Under the pieces are notes generated by a model that was given only the letters and a program-made list of their open reading frames with translations, had not been told where the DNA came from and searched no databases. This document shows positions 8,774 to 19,200 of a stretch of DNA of 64,000 nucleotides, in pieces. The position numbers were made by a program, and so were the translations under genes. This DNA comes from Bacillota bacterium. Lineage in GTDB: Bacteria; Bacillota; Bacilli; Alicyclobacillales; SLC66. The stretch spans positions 1 through 64,000 of the forward strand of contig JAKACV010000006.1 in assembly GCA_021821085.1 (NCBI GenBank). Direction: 5' to 3'. Position 1 is the stretch's first letter. Each line of letters opens with the position of its first letter.

Positions 8774-8986
8774 TCACCGGATCCAACTGGGATCGATGAG
8801 TCGCATGATCAGTGGATACAAAGCACTCCGGAAGCTTTTCACGGCGGCAGGTGAGGGTACGTTACTGGTCACGCTTATGGTGAGTTTCCCGTGCTGAAGC
8901 ACGATTGTTTTGGCTGGGACAGGGTTGACTAGGGAGGCTGGCAAGTTGACAGGCTCGACGAACGATGTGTCTGTTGGTGAGGGCAT
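8774..8986 (-). CDS. Small hypothetical protein upstream of the serine recombinase
   Basis: A 70-residue ORF supported by a strong ribosome-binding site (AAGGAGG, 7 bases before the ATG at 8986). It starts MPSPTDTSFVEPVNLPASL and ends in a basic, hydrophobic stretch (SALYPLIMRLIDPSWIR); no domain is recognised. It lies on the same strand as the recombinase and just before it, with an intervening GCCCCGA-N8-TCGGGGC hairpin (8745-8766) that may end its transcript. It may be an accessory gene of the integrative element; the function is unknown. Confidence 0.55.
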   Translation of the reverse strand: MPSPTDTSFVEPVNLPASLVNPVPAKTIVLQHGKLTISVTSNVPSPAAVKSFRSALYPLIMRLIDPSWIR

Positions 8987-9190
8987 GGGGATACCTCCTT
9001 GCATTTGATGTGACGGGGTAAGGGTGGACGTCGACCTAAGCGCGGGAGCAGTGATGAAATAGTGGCAAATTCAGCGTACAAGTTTTATGGTCGGCGTGGG
9101 TGCCATCATCGTGACCCGAGCGTGCCAATAAGCCAGGCACACGTTAACGCACTGCCGACATGCGCGCACCGACGCTGGGTGGTAGAATTA

Positions 9191-9240
9191 TCCGTAGAAC
9201 ATTCGGTTTGGTGTTTCTACGGAGTGCATCTCTATGCACT
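9191..9240 (+). promoter_or_regulatory. Two tandem hairpins in the leader of the yyaL-type gene
   Basis: TCCGTAGAA (9191-9199) and TTCTACGGA (9215-9223) form a perfect 9-bp stem. AGTGCAT (9223-9229) and ATGCACT (9234-9240) form a second stem immediately adjacent. They lie 49 bases before the gene's ATG (9289), which has its own AGGAGGAAG site. Either an mRNA leader structure or protein-binding dyads; nothing else was recognised in the 302 bases between 8987 and 9288. Confidence 0.45.
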
Positions 9241-9288
9241 CGGGCAAGCTGAACACGTGAGAATGAATTCCTAGGAGGAAGATGCTCT

Positions 9289-11421
9289 ATGTCAAACGAT
9301 TCGCAGAGCCACAAACACACCAACCGCCTCATCCACGAAAAATCCCCATACCTTCTGCAACACGCGCACAATCCGGTCGACTGGTACCCATGGGGGCCAG
9401 AGGCGTTCCAAAAAGCAGCCCGCGAGTCGAAGGCTGTATTTCTCTCCATCGGCTATTCGTAGCCCTGCGGGGCTACGAATAGCACTATACGCTGAAAGTG
9501 GAGTACTTTACCGACCTGTCACTGGTGTCACGTTATGGAACACGAATCGTTTGAGGATGAGCAAGTCGCGGCACTGCTGAATGAATATTTTGTTGCAATT
9601 AAGGTAGATCGTGAAGAGCGACCTGATATTGACCAAATTTATATGGGAGTCTGTCAAGCGATGACCGGGCAGGGAGGATGGCCCCTCACAATTGTCATGA
9701 CACCAGATAAAGGACCTTTTTTTGCGGGAACTTATTTTCCTAAAGAACGACGATATGGTCGTGCAGGACTACTGGATCTCTTGCCGCGATTATTTGAAAT
9801 TTGGACAAAGGAACGAGATAAAGCCGAAGAAATCTCTGCAAATATTGTGGCAGAACTAAATAAGTCATCTGCTGCAAAGGAACAAAAAGAACCAGCACGC
9901 ACGGTCATTGATCGCGCAAAGAAACATTTCGTGCGATCATTTGATGAACGAAATGGGGGATTTGGGCAGGCGCCAAAGTTTCCATCTCCTCATAATTTAC
10001 TCTTTTTATTGCGTTATTATGCTATAAAAAGAGAAAAAAGGGTTTTAGATATTGTCACGATTACGCTTGATCATATGTACGCAGGCGGTATTTGGGATCA
10101 TATTGGCTATGGTTTTTCACGATATTCAACCGATGATTCGTGGCTTGTTCCTCATTTCGAAAAAATGTTATACGACAACGCTATGCTGGCGCACAGCTAT
10201 CTTGAAGCTTATCAAATCACTGGAGAATCTCTTTATAGTCAGATTGCGCGCCAAATTTTCACTTATGTTGTGCGAGATATGACAAGTCCTGATGGCGGAT
10301 TTTACTCGGCGCAAGATGCAGACTCAGAGGGGATCGAAGGAAAATTTTACGTCTTTTCACCACGTGAAATCGAGACTGTCTTAGGACGTGAACATGCTCA
10401 ATCATTTTGTCAACATTTCGCCATTACTGCACAGGGAAACTTTGAAGAAGGGAGCATCCCAAATTTACTGACCACACAAAAATCGGAGTGGTTACTCGAT
10501 CCATCGTCTTTTTTAGAACGAGATCGACAGCGAGTGTTTGCATACCGAAAGCAACGAGTTCATCCACACAAAGACGACAAGATTCTCACTTCGTGGAACG
10601 CACTCATGATCGGCGCCTTAGCAAAGGGAGCCCGCATTCTAAAAGAAGAACAGTGGTTGAAGATGGCTCTTCAAGCACGAGCGTTTATCAAACGCCATCT
10701 CGTTCGAGATGATGGGAGATTAATGGCGCGCTATCGCGACGGGGAAACAAAGCATCTTGGATATTTAGAAGATTACGCGTACTTGGCGTGGGCGGATCTT
10801 GAACTCTACGCGGCGACGTTTGACTATTCCTATATACAACAAGCGATGCTTATCATGCGAGAAGCGAAGCGTTTGTTCTATGATGAAAAACAAGGTGGAT
10901 TCTATTTTTATGGTAGTGATGGAGAAACTCTTTTGATGAGACCGAAAGAACTATACGACGGAGCCCTTCCATCAGGTAATTCAGTCGTACTCTACGTCCT
11001 TGAAAAGTTATCGCTTTTAACAGGAAGTGAAGAGTGGGGAAAATTAGCACTCCAACAGATTCACGCATTCTATGACCAGGTTGAAGAATATCCATCTGGA
11101 TATGCTCAATTTTTAATGGGATTACAACTTCATCTCGATCCATCCCAAGAAATCGTCGTTGCAGCGCATATGGCTATTGAGGCAACAAAACTACTTGATG
11201 TAATTGGAAATGCATATCTACCACAGAGCGTGATCCTTCTTCGCACGGATGAAAATCACGAAACGATTGCGCAGGACTGTACCTACACGATCGATCAAGA
11301 ACCTCAGAATCATCGCCCGACTGTCTATTTTTGTGAATCATTTGCATGTAAGACTCCGATCGTCGATCCAGATGAACTGCGAAATCTCATCATGCAGATG
11401 GCAGTAGAAAAACGTCCATGA
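9289..11421 (+). pseudogene. yyaL: YyaL/DUF255 thioredoxin-fold protein, interrupted by 54 bp
   Basis: Homologue of the YyaL/SPATA20 family (N-terminal thioredoxin-like DUF255 domain, C-terminal six-hairpin glycosidase-like domain). Codons 1-57 (SNDSQSHKH... to SIGYS; ATG 9289 after CTAGGAGGAAG) run into TAG at 9460. The conserved continuation TCHWCHVMEHESFEDE resumes in the same frame at 9514 and is open to 11421. The intervening 54 bases (9460-9513) contain TAG and TGA in frame. Removing them would give about 692 residues, the usual family length. The break falls exactly before the CxxC thioredoxin motif. The first start after it, ATG 9535, lacks a ribosome site and the motif. The 5' part is GC-rich like the island, the rest is not. 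Probably inactive unless the insert is bypassed or removed. Confidence 0.8.
9452..9513 (+). repeat. 54-bp insertion forming a perfect 14-bp-stem palindrome with yyaL codons
   Basis: The insertion (9460-9513) begins TAGCCC; together with the preceding yyaL bases it makes stem 9452-9465 / 9470-9483 around a TGCG loop. Eight bases of the left arm (GCTATTCG) are native yyaL codons, mirrored by CGAATAGC inside the insert. The last 30 bases (ACTATACGCTGAAAG...TTACCG) show no recognised element end, although they loosely recall insertion-sequence termini. Confidence 0.7.
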
Positions 11422-11427
11422 TACAAA

Positions 11428-12117
11428 TTACTTAAAGAATTTTGGATCAAGTTTTGATTTTTTCAGCAACTCTTCAAATGATTCTTCATCATCCTGTGGT
11501 GTAAAAAGTGCAGCAAAATCCTCATCCGGATCATCTTGCACTTGCTTTTGCACTAGCTTTTTTATTGGCGATTTTTTCAATTCGTTCGGTTTATCCACAA
11601 GCACTTGAGGTTTTATGTCTAATTTTAATTTCATCAATGCTGACATCGTTGCCGGGTCAAGTGACTGACTAAGTGTAAGTGGATCTACCGTAAAATTATT
11701 TCGTTTTTGCCCACCTGCTGAACTGGCACGTTTGAAACTTTTATCTCGTTCATCTTCTCTTACCACATCCACGCGACCCCGCTGTTGTTTCTTTCGTGGA
11801 TGATTGTGATGAACATCGGGTCTCTCTTGTTCAACAAAACCTGACTTTAACAATTCTTCTAAAACTAATTCAGATTCAGAAGTGACGATAAAAATCTCTT
11901 GCACGGCAGTAGTTGTCTTAGCTAATAATTTAATTCCATTATCGGTAAAATATTGGAAATTCAGTGACTCTCGATAGCTTTTAGATGGAGCAATCGTGCC
12001 AGTAAGGATTGACTCAATCTCATCAAGCTGTGCGATTTTCCGTAGTGTCTTGGCGAAATCTCCGATAATCGTATGCATGATTTTCAGTTTTCCATCTCGA
12101 TGTCGCATATCGGCCAC
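11428..12117 (-). CDS. DUF2103-like protein with acidic/basic C-terminal tail
   Basis: About 229 residues. Start chosen at GTG 12117, 8 bases after GGGGG. The first about 95 residues (RHRDGKLKIMHTIIGDFAKTLRKIA...ILTGTIAPSK...GIKLLAKTTTAVQEIFIVTSE) resemble DUF2103, a predicted metal-binding domain. The remainder is low-complexity, with a basic stretch (HHNHPRKKQQRGR) and an acidic end (DDPDEDFAALF). It is convergent with the yyaL-type gene, with only 6 bases between. The role is unknown; the family match is from memory and moderate. Confidence 0.55.
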   Translation of the reverse strand: MADMRHRDGKLKIMHTIIGDFAKTLRKIAQLDEIESILTGTIAPSKSYRESLNFQYFTDNGIKLLAKTTTAVQEIFIVTSESELVLEELLKSGFVEQERPDVHHNHPRKKQQRGRVDVVREDERDKSFKRASSAGGQKRNNFTVDPLTLSQSLDPATMSALMKLKLDIKPQVLVDKPNELKKSPIKKLVQKQVQDDPDEDFAALFTPQDDEESFEELLKKSKLDPKFFK

Positions 12118-12664
12118 GACACAAACCCCCACTCGTTATTCTTAATGTTTCATTATATCCCACTTGTACCAAGATGAAAAATAGAATTCTGGTTAATCGA
12201 TCTCAACCAAACTGCAAATGGTCTATCCTGTGTTTCTAGCGATTTATAAAAAACAGCATCCCCAGATTCACTACAAAACTTTCAACTCAGTACGGTCCTA
12301 ACTGATATTCAGTTAGTTGAGCAAGCTACAATTTGAATTGGACAGATAATGGTTCCTCCAGCGCATCAAAAAGCCTACAAGAATACATCCACCAAATGTA
12401 CCTCTCCGGATCTTCTTCCTAAATTAAAACGGAGTGGCGAACGGCCATGAGCAACAACCCCTTGGCAATCCACCACACATCATCTTTAAAAACCCTGATG
12501 TGTACTGGTTATCATTTCTCCAGTGTAACCCACGTGACTACGATTTAAGGGCGGGCAAGCTCGTTCATTATGACTAAAAAAGTAAACTAATGAACACGAT
12601 TTGCTACTCACTTTGTTTTGATTTGTTATACTAAGTTCAAAATGACAGGGAGTAGGTGATTACT
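12118..12664. other. Intergenic stretch with a possible gene remnant
   Basis: About 550 bases without an intact gene. Codons 12428-12577 (+) read as a plausible protein tail (NPPHIIFKNPDVYWLSFLQCN...KLVHYD, TAA at 12575-12577) with no start region, so it may be a gene relic; the family was not recognised. Short dyads AACTGA-TAT-TCAGTT near 12300 and TTCATTA/TAATGAA near 12565-12595 are visible. A TATACT box at 12627-12632 could be the -10 of the next gene's promoter, but no well-spaced -35 was found. Confidence 0.35.
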
Positions 12665-13153
12665 ATGCCTTTTGTGCCACGTTTATCTACCACAGAGAAG
12701 ATGGTGGATCCTGAAACTGCCTATATGGAATTCAATCTTCAAACGGATATGGGGTATGGAGAATGGTTAGCCTACTTCATGCAACGCGAAGTCGCTGCAC
12801 GGCGATTTAATGGCTACATGATGCAAACAGATGTAAATGTCGCCAAAGTGTCAACTACCCCCGTAGAGATCCATCTCTTTACACGCGGTATCTTCGTGTC
12901 GAGTCCCGGTGAAACGCAAGAGTACTTCTATGAACTCCCTCGTTCCTCGCTCTTCTTAGCACGCGCCTATTTCCTTGCACACAATTCTGCTAATTCAAAT
13001 GTACACGGCTATCACCCGCACACAGATGAACTTAGCGCACTTGATCTATGGGTGCAACAAGAAGACGGACAGCAACTCATTTATACTTTTTTCTACGAAG
13101 CACATCTAAAAACAGCTCACGGTGAGTATCAGATTGAACGGTACACACTGTAA
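12665..13153 (+). CDS. Hypothetical protein
   Basis: 162 residues from ATG 12665, preceded by GGGAGTAGGTG. No domain is recognised. The sequence is soluble-looking and rich in aromatic residues (MEFNLQTDMGYGEWLAYFMQ near the N terminus; FFYEAHLKTAHGEYQIERYTL at the end). It is followed 30 bases later by another unknown gene and then a LysR gene, all on the same strand, which suggests one transcript. Confidence 0.6.
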   Translation: MPFVPRLSTTEKMVDPETAYMEFNLQTDMGYGEWLAYFMQREVAARRFNGYMMQTDVNVAKVSTTPVEIHLFTRGIFVSSPGETQEYFYELPRSSLFLARAYFLAHNSANSNVHGYHPHTDELSALDLWVQQEDGQQLIYTFFYEAHLKTAHGEYQIERYTL

Positions 13154-13183
13154 CTACATCACATATGAAAGCAGGTGCAAATC

Positions 13184-13654
13184 ATGCAAATAATTCCTCT
13201 CGCGTTGGGTCAATCAGACCATGCGATTACACTTTGGGATGAAAACCCGGAACTATCTATTGTTTTTCCACGCCCTTTGCAATTTGTATCCGAACTCGCA
13301 TGGGGCCTCGGAACGCTCGACGATCTTCCCTGTCTTATCCTTTACCTCTTTATTGCTGAGCACACCGTCGAACTTTACTTACCTGAAAAATTGCCTACAA
13401 AACCGGATGAGAAAGTGGACGTCTGGCAAACGATCTTATCTTGGCGTCCAGATTTACTCAAAGTAAGGTATGGAGACTCACCAGTTGATAAGGAACACGA
13501 AGTGACTTTGTTATTTCCAAAGGAAGAAGAGGAAAGTCTCATAACAAAATTGACATCATTCATTTTACAAACGAAAGAAAAAGTGAGTGATGATTATGGT
13601 CAAGCAGAAGCAATTGACCGGTTAACGCATGTGCTACGTGAAGTGTCGATGTAA
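13184..13654 (+). CDS. Hypothetical protein
   Basis: 156 residues from ATG 13184 (AGGTG 8 bases upstream). No recognisable domain or membrane segment. The middle is acidic (KPDEKVDVWQ, FPKEEEESL). It lies between a second unknown gene and the LysR gene at 13669, 14 bases apart. Co-transcription with the regulator is inferred from spacing only. Confidence 0.6.
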   Translation: MQIIPLALGQSDHAITLWDENPELSIVFPRPLQFVSELAWGLGTLDDLPCLILYLFIAEHTVELYLPEKLPTKPDEKVDVWQTILSWRPDLLKVRYGDSPVDKEHEVTLLFPKEEEESLITKLTSFILQTKEKVSDDYGQAEAIDRLTHVLREVSM

Positions 13655-13668
13655 GGGGAGCGGTACAA

Positions 13669-14550
13669 GTGCATTTAGAAAGTCATGAGGTATTCAGAAC
13701 AACGGTACAGTATGGCAGCATTACAAAGGCGGCTCAGATGCTGCATATGACGCAGTCAACGGCTAGTCGTCATTTACAGTCATTGGAAGATGAATATGGT
13801 GGTCTACTGGTAGAACGCGCGACAAACGGATTGACACTTACTGCATTTGGAAAAGCTTTGTATCCTTATACACTGGATTTACTCGCCTGTCATGGGCGTG
13901 CAAAAGAAGAATTGGCTGCATTGCGACACTCTGGTGGTGAACTCTCAGTAGGTGCTACGATGTCTATTGGAGAATACATGCTACCAGCTATTCTGGGTCA
14001 ATTTTTAAAAGTTGAACCGCATGTCGATATCAAAATGCGCGTGTCCAATACGAGCGAAATTGTTCTAGATTTAATTCGACACCGCATTGATGTGGGATTA
14101 GTCGAAGGCATTCTCACAACGGAAGAAATCGAAGTGACCCCGTGGAAAACAGATGAGATTGTGTTAGTCTGCAATCCATCACACGAATTTGCCAAGAAAT
14201 ACCCTATATCATTGCATGCACTTACGTCACAAGTACTTTTGTGGCGAGAAGAAGGGTCTGGGACACGACAGGTCACTGAGCAAGCATTTGAACGGATCGG
14301 CATCTTGTCGAAGCTCGATCGAACGATGGAACTTGGCAGCACACAGGCGATAAAATCGGCGATCGAAGCTGATTTGGGGATCGCCTTTTTATCGCGGCTT
14401 ACAATTGAACGCGAGTGTACACTGCAGAGTCTAGTCGAAATTCCAATTCGCGATTTCACGATTTCTCGACAACTGTACATGATTGAACGAAAGGAAAGAT
14501 TTCAAAAAATGACAGTTGAACGTTTTCGAAAAATGTTAAAAAATTTATAA
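13669..14550 (+). CDS. LysR-family transcriptional regulator
   Basis: 293 residues with an N-terminal winged HTH (EVFRTTVQYGSITKAAQMLHM...STASRHLQSLE, residues about 5-60) and a PBP2-like effector domain (about 88-290; LSVGATMSIGEYMLPAILGQF). The effector part resembles the CysL/YwfK group. GTG start with AAGGGGAG upstream. It directly precedes the FeS-NrfD/molybdoenzyme genes on the same strand; the 115-base gap between them carries an inverted-repeat structure, so it may control them. That link is inference. Confidence 0.85.
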   Translation: MHLESHEVFRTTVQYGSITKAAQMLHMTQSTASRHLQSLEDEYGGLLVERATNGLTLTAFGKALYPYTLDLLACHGRAKEELAALRHSGGELSVGATMSIGEYMLPAILGQFLKVEPHVDIKMRVSNTSEIVLDLIRHRIDVGLVEGILTTEEIEVTPWKTDEIVLVCNPSHEFAKKYPISLHALTSQVLLWREEGSGTRQVTEQAFERIGILSKLDRTMELGSTQAIKSAIEADLGIAFLSRLTIERECTLQSLVEIPIRDFTISRQLYMIERKERFQKMTVERFRKMLKNL

Positions 14551-14608
14551 TTTCCCCAGGAATTGTGTCCGCTTTGTGAATACCCCTATGCAACTTTTGC
14601 ATTACCCT

Positions 14609-14668
14609 CATAGCCAGATCTGATGGTACGCTGGTTCCATCACAGTTGCATTAGGAGGTCTGGCTATG
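14609..14668 (+). promoter_or_regulatory. Leader hairpin covering the start codon of the FeS-NrfD gene
   Basis: CATAGCCAGA (14609-14618) is the exact inverse complement of TCTGGCTATG (14659-14668), whose last three bases are the ATG start. Nested inside is TGATGG (14621-14626) / CCATCA (14637-14642). The Shine-Dalgarno AGGAGG (14653-14658) abuts the outer stem. In RNA the fold would hide the start codon; in DNA it could be a regulator-binding dyad. Confidence 0.6.
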
Positions 14669-16219
14669 ATTGAACTTGAAGTTCTTCCAAATATAGAGAA
14701 ACCACCCGTCCGATGGGGGAAAGTCATTAACCAAGAAACTTGCATTGGATGTCACGCGTGTACCGTTGCTTGTAAGTCAGAACACTTGGTTCCTCTTGCC
14801 ATCAATCGAACCTATGTAAAACAAGTGGAAGTAGGTACGTATCCACAAGTAAGTCGTCAATTTCAAATTACGCGTTGCAATCAATGTGATGAAGCACCCT
14901 GCGTGCCGATTTGCCCCGTGACTGCCATGTTTAAACGTCCAGATGGCATTGTCGACTTTGATCGTGAAGTATGTATTGGCTGCAAAGCCTGCATAGCGGC
15001 CTGTCCGTATGATGCAATTCAGATCAGTCCAGACTCTCACAGTGCCGAAAAATGCAATTTTTGCGCACATCGCATTGATCAAGGTCTCGAACCAGCTTGC
15101 GTTGTCGTCTGTCCGGTAGAAGCGATTGTCGTTGGCAACCTCAATGATCAAAACAGTGAGGTACACCAACTTATTGCACGCAAAAAAGCAGATGTACGCA
15201 AACCTGAAAAAGGTACAGAACCCAAAGTGTATTATATTGGTGCGAGCGATTACACGCTAAATTCGGCAAAATCCAAATACGAAACACACCACATGTATTC
15301 CAATCAAAATGAAGGTTACCCAGTGATGGAAGAGAAACATCACCCCCAAAAACACAGTATAGCAGCTGCGCGCCTCGCATATGACGTCCCTCACAACTCA
15401 CCCTGGCATTGGGAAGTCTCCCTCTATACGTGGACAAAGTCTCTTTCCGCTGGCGTTTTTATAATTTTTGCCATTCTTACATTTGCTGGCCAGACACTGG
15501 ATTCACAATGGAACATTACAAACGCCGTCGTTGGCGGTATCTTTCTTGGACTAACAGGCATTTTGCTTATTAAAGACCTCGAACAACCCGCGCGCTTTAT
15601 TCGAATTTTTACAAGACCACAATGGAAATCATGGCTCGTACGTGGTTCTTTTATTATTGCCATTTATAGTCTCATTTTGCTTGTGCAATTTGTCTTGGGA
15701 ATCGTCAGTTTATCAGGCGGTATAACACTCGCTATATTCGGTCTCATTTTTGGTGGGTTTACTGCAATTTATACAGCATTCCTGTTCGCACAAGCAAAAG
15801 GTCGCGATTTATGGCAAAACCCTACGTTACCTCTACACCTCTTCTCACAAGCAACACTCGCTGGTGCCGCCCTGTACTCTTTGCTCGGTTTATTGTTCCC
15901 AATGTCAAGTAGTGCCCTTTCTATCGTACACATTACTCTCTTAGTTGCCCTAGCAACGCATCTCATCCTCATCGTCAGCGATTCGGTTATTCCACATTCA
16001 CTCGTTGGCGCGAGAAGAGCCGCGCATCAGATGATTTTTGGTAAATATCGCACTTACTACTGGACGGGAATTCTTGTAGGAACATTACCCCCTCTCCTCA
16101 TTGCCATTTTTACAAGCAACCTCGGTTTTATGGCAGTTGGTAGCGTGCTCGCTTTAATCGGATTAATGACCTATGAACACGCGTACGTTCAAGCTGGGCA
16201 ATCGATTCCACTTAGTTAA
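14666..16219 (+). CDS. Fused 4Fe-4S electron-transfer (DmsB/PsrB) and NrfD/PsrC membrane subunit
   Basis: 517 residues joining two normally separate subunits. Residues about 20-190 form a four-cluster ferredoxin-like module with the CxxCxxxC sets CIGCHACTVACK, CNQCDEAPCVPICP, CIGCKACIAACP and CNFCAHRIDQGLEPACVVVCP. After a His-rich linker (about 210-245), residues about 255-510 contain 7-8 hydrophobic helices typical of the NrfD/DmsC quinone-interacting anchor. It would pass electrons between the quinone pool and the catalytic subunit encoded 15 bases downstream. ATG 14666 follows AGGAGG. Confidence 0.85.
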   Translation: MIELEVLPNIEKPPVRWGKVINQETCIGCHACTVACKSEHLVPLAINRTYVKQVEVGTYPQVSRQFQITRCNQCDEAPCVPICPVTAMFKRPDGIVDFDREVCIGCKACIAACPYDAIQISPDSHSAEKCNFCAHRIDQGLEPACVVVCPVEAIVVGNLNDQNSEVHQLIARKKADVRKPEKGTEPKVYYIGASDYTLNSAKSKYETHHMYSNQNEGYPVMEEKHHPQKHSIAAARLAYDVPHNSPWHWEVSLYTWTKSLSAGVFIIFAILTFAGQTLDSQWNITNAVVGGIFLGLTGILLIKDLEQPARFIRIFTRPQWKSWLVRGSFIIAIYSLILLVQFVLGIVSLSGGITLAIFGLIFGGFTAIYTAFLFAQAKGRDLWQNPTLPLHLFSQATLAGAALYSLLGLLFPMSSSALSIVHITLLVALATHLILIVSDSVIPHSLVGARRAAHQMIFGKYRTYYWTGILVGTLPPLLIAIFTSNLGFMAVGSVLALIGLMTYEHAYVQAGQSIPLS

Positions 16220-16234
16220 TTGGAGGGAAGTATC

Positions 16235-19200
16235 ATGATGACACGCGAAGATCAATTACGCAGCATTGAAGGCTACGGAAATTTACAAACTCATCCAGAT
16301 CCAGCCAAATGGGATGATTGGCAAGAACTTGACGCACAAGCTTGGCCACGAAAAAAATATCATCGCTATGAACTTATTCCAACCGTTTGTTTTAATTGTG
16401 AATCTGCTTGTGGCCTGCTGGCTTATATCGATAAAGACTCAGGGGAGATTCGGAAACTGGAAGGACACCCACTTCATCCTGGCAGTCGGGGACGAAACTG
16501 TGCAAAAGGTCCAGCCACGATCAATCAAGTGACAAATCCCGAACGAATTTTGTATCCGCTAAAGCGATTAGGTGAGCGAGGCGATGGGAAGTGGGAGCGA
16601 ACGACGTGGGACGTTGCGCTCGATGATATCGCTGCACGCATCCGAAAGAGCTTACTTGCTGGCAAACAAGATGAGGTTGTATATCACGTAGGACGTCCTG
16701 GAGAAGACGAATATACGGAACGCGTACTCAAATGTTGGGGAATTGACGGCTTATCTTCTCATACCAATGTCTGCTCGGCAGGGGGTAGGGCTGGCTATGC
16801 ATTCTGGATGGGGTATGATCGCCCGTCACCAGATTACGCGAATGCACGCTTTATTCTGATGATGAGTGCTCATTTAGAATCCGGACATTATTTTAACCCA
16901 AATGCGCAACGCATCATAGAAGCGCAACAAAGAGGAACCAAAATTGCTGTCATTGACACTCGATTGTCAAACACGGCTGCAAAGGCAGATTACTGGTTAT
17001 CCCCCTGGCCTGGGACAGAGACATCACTTTTACTGGCGATTGCAAATGGAATCATTCAGACAGATCGCTACAATCGTACATTTTTACATGATTGGGTCAA
17101 CTGGAAGGAGTTTATGCAAGATCGGGAGTATCTTGCAGAACTTCGGGATCGTGGATTTTTGGAAAATATTCCGAAAGGTAGAGAATTCGAGGATTTCATT
17201 GTTATTTTAAAACAAATCTATCAATACTACACACCCGAATGGGCGCAGGAGGAAAGTGGCGTATCTGCAGAGATGATTCGCCAAATAACCGATGAAATTG
17301 TTCGTGCAGGTACAGCATTTGCATCGAACATCTGGCGTAATGCGGCGGCAGGGCATCTCGGTGGGTGGATGATTACACGGGCGCTAAACTTCCTTAACGT
17401 CCTGGTCGGTGCAGTAGGTGAGACAGGCAGTATGTTGCCAAATTCATGGGTGAAATTTATCCCTGCTCGCCATTCCTCACCCACACCCATTAAAGTTTGG
17501 AATGAAAATCACTGGCCACGTGAATATCCACTTTCTTTCTTTGAGATGAGTTTTTGTTTGCCGCACATTTTAAAAAAGCGAAACAAACGACTCGAGGTGT
17601 ATTTCACACGTGTCATGAACCCCGTTTGGACGTTTCCTGACGGATTTAATTGGATAGAAATGTTCAAAGAACCAGATCGTGTTGGCTGCCATGTCACACT
17701 GTCCCCGGTGTGGTCAGAGACATCTCAGTTTTCTGATTACGTTTTGCCAATGGGACTTGCTCCAGAACGGCATGATTTACACAGTTACGAGACCCAAGCG
17801 TCACAGTGGATTGGTTTTCGTCAGCCAGTTCTACGAGTATCAAAAGAGCGTCATGGTGAACAAATTCGCGACACACGTGATGCCAATCCCGGAGAAGTAT
17901 GGGAAGAAAACGAATTTTGGATTGAATTGTCATGGCGTATTGATCCAGACGGTTCACTAGGGATTCGCCAATACTTTGAGTCCCCCTATCACCCAGGCGA
18001 AAAAATTACTGTTTTAGAATACTATCAATGGATTTTTGAGAATGCTGTACCCGGTCTTCCAGAAGCAGCATCTGCCGAAAATCTCACTCCACTTGCATAT
18101 ATGCAAAAATATGGCGCCTTTGAAGTCACAAAAGACGTCTATGCACTAAATCGTAAACCAGTCGATGGAGATATCCTGAAAAAAGCTACGATCGTTCCAG
18201 AAGGAGAGAACGGAGAAAATATAGCCACACATGAAATGGGCGTGTGGGTCGACCAGGCTCCCCACACCGCAAATCACGTTCCGGTTGCGGGACCTTTTAA
18301 AAATGCAAGCGGGAAAGTTCGTGCAGGTATTGTTGTCAATGATCGAGCAGTGAAAGGATTCCCAACGCCATCAGGGAAATTAGAGTTTTTCTCTACGACA
18401 CTTCGGGACTGGGGCTGGCCAGAATACGCGATCCCGATTTATCCACGCAATGAAATAGAACGCAAACGCATGCCGCATATCGTGAGTCAAGTGCATTTTA
18501 AAACGATCGATTTTGAACATAATGAGTACATCTTACTACCAACATTCCGTCTACCAATGTTAATCCACACTCGAACAAACGGTGCCAAATGGTTACATGA
18601 AATTGCACATACCAATCCTGTATGGGTTCATCCAGAAGATGCAAAGCGCCTCCAGGTGCAAACGGGTGATGAAGTGAAGATCAGCACAGAAATCGGCTCC
18701 ATCGTCGATAAAGTATGGGTGACAGAAGGGATTCGTCCAGGAGTTATTGCTTGTTCACATCATCTTGGACGCTGGCGTTTACATGAAGAAACCGGGAGTG
18801 ACCGATGGAGCAGTTCCCTTGTGAAGATCAAACAAGTTACGAAAGGCAAGTGGCAAATGAAACAAATTCATGGTCCAACCCCCTTCAAGAGCACAGATAA
18901 GGATTCTGAGCGCATCTGGTGGTCGGATGGCGGTGTACATCAAAATGCCATCTTTCCTGTGCAACCTGACCCGATCAGTGGGATGAACTGCTGGCATCAG
19001 CGCGTACGGATCGAAAAAGTCTCAGGAATTCATTACGGTGAGATTGAAATTGACACAGAAAAGGCCTACGAAGTATTTGAACGGTGGCTTGAAATGACGC
19101 GTCCTGCCCCAGGACCCGGAGGATTATATCGACCGATTTGGATGCTTCGCGTACTAAAACCTCATCCAGATGCTTATATCGTACCAGAAGGAACACCTGG

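Noticed and set aside
9457-9537. Programmed ribosomal bypass as the explanation of the yyaL insertion
   Set aside because: The T4 gene 60 mechanism needs a landing codon matching the take-off codon. No TCN, TAY or GGN codon lies in the frame needed to resume at ACC TGT CAC. The stem-loop alone does not justify the claim.
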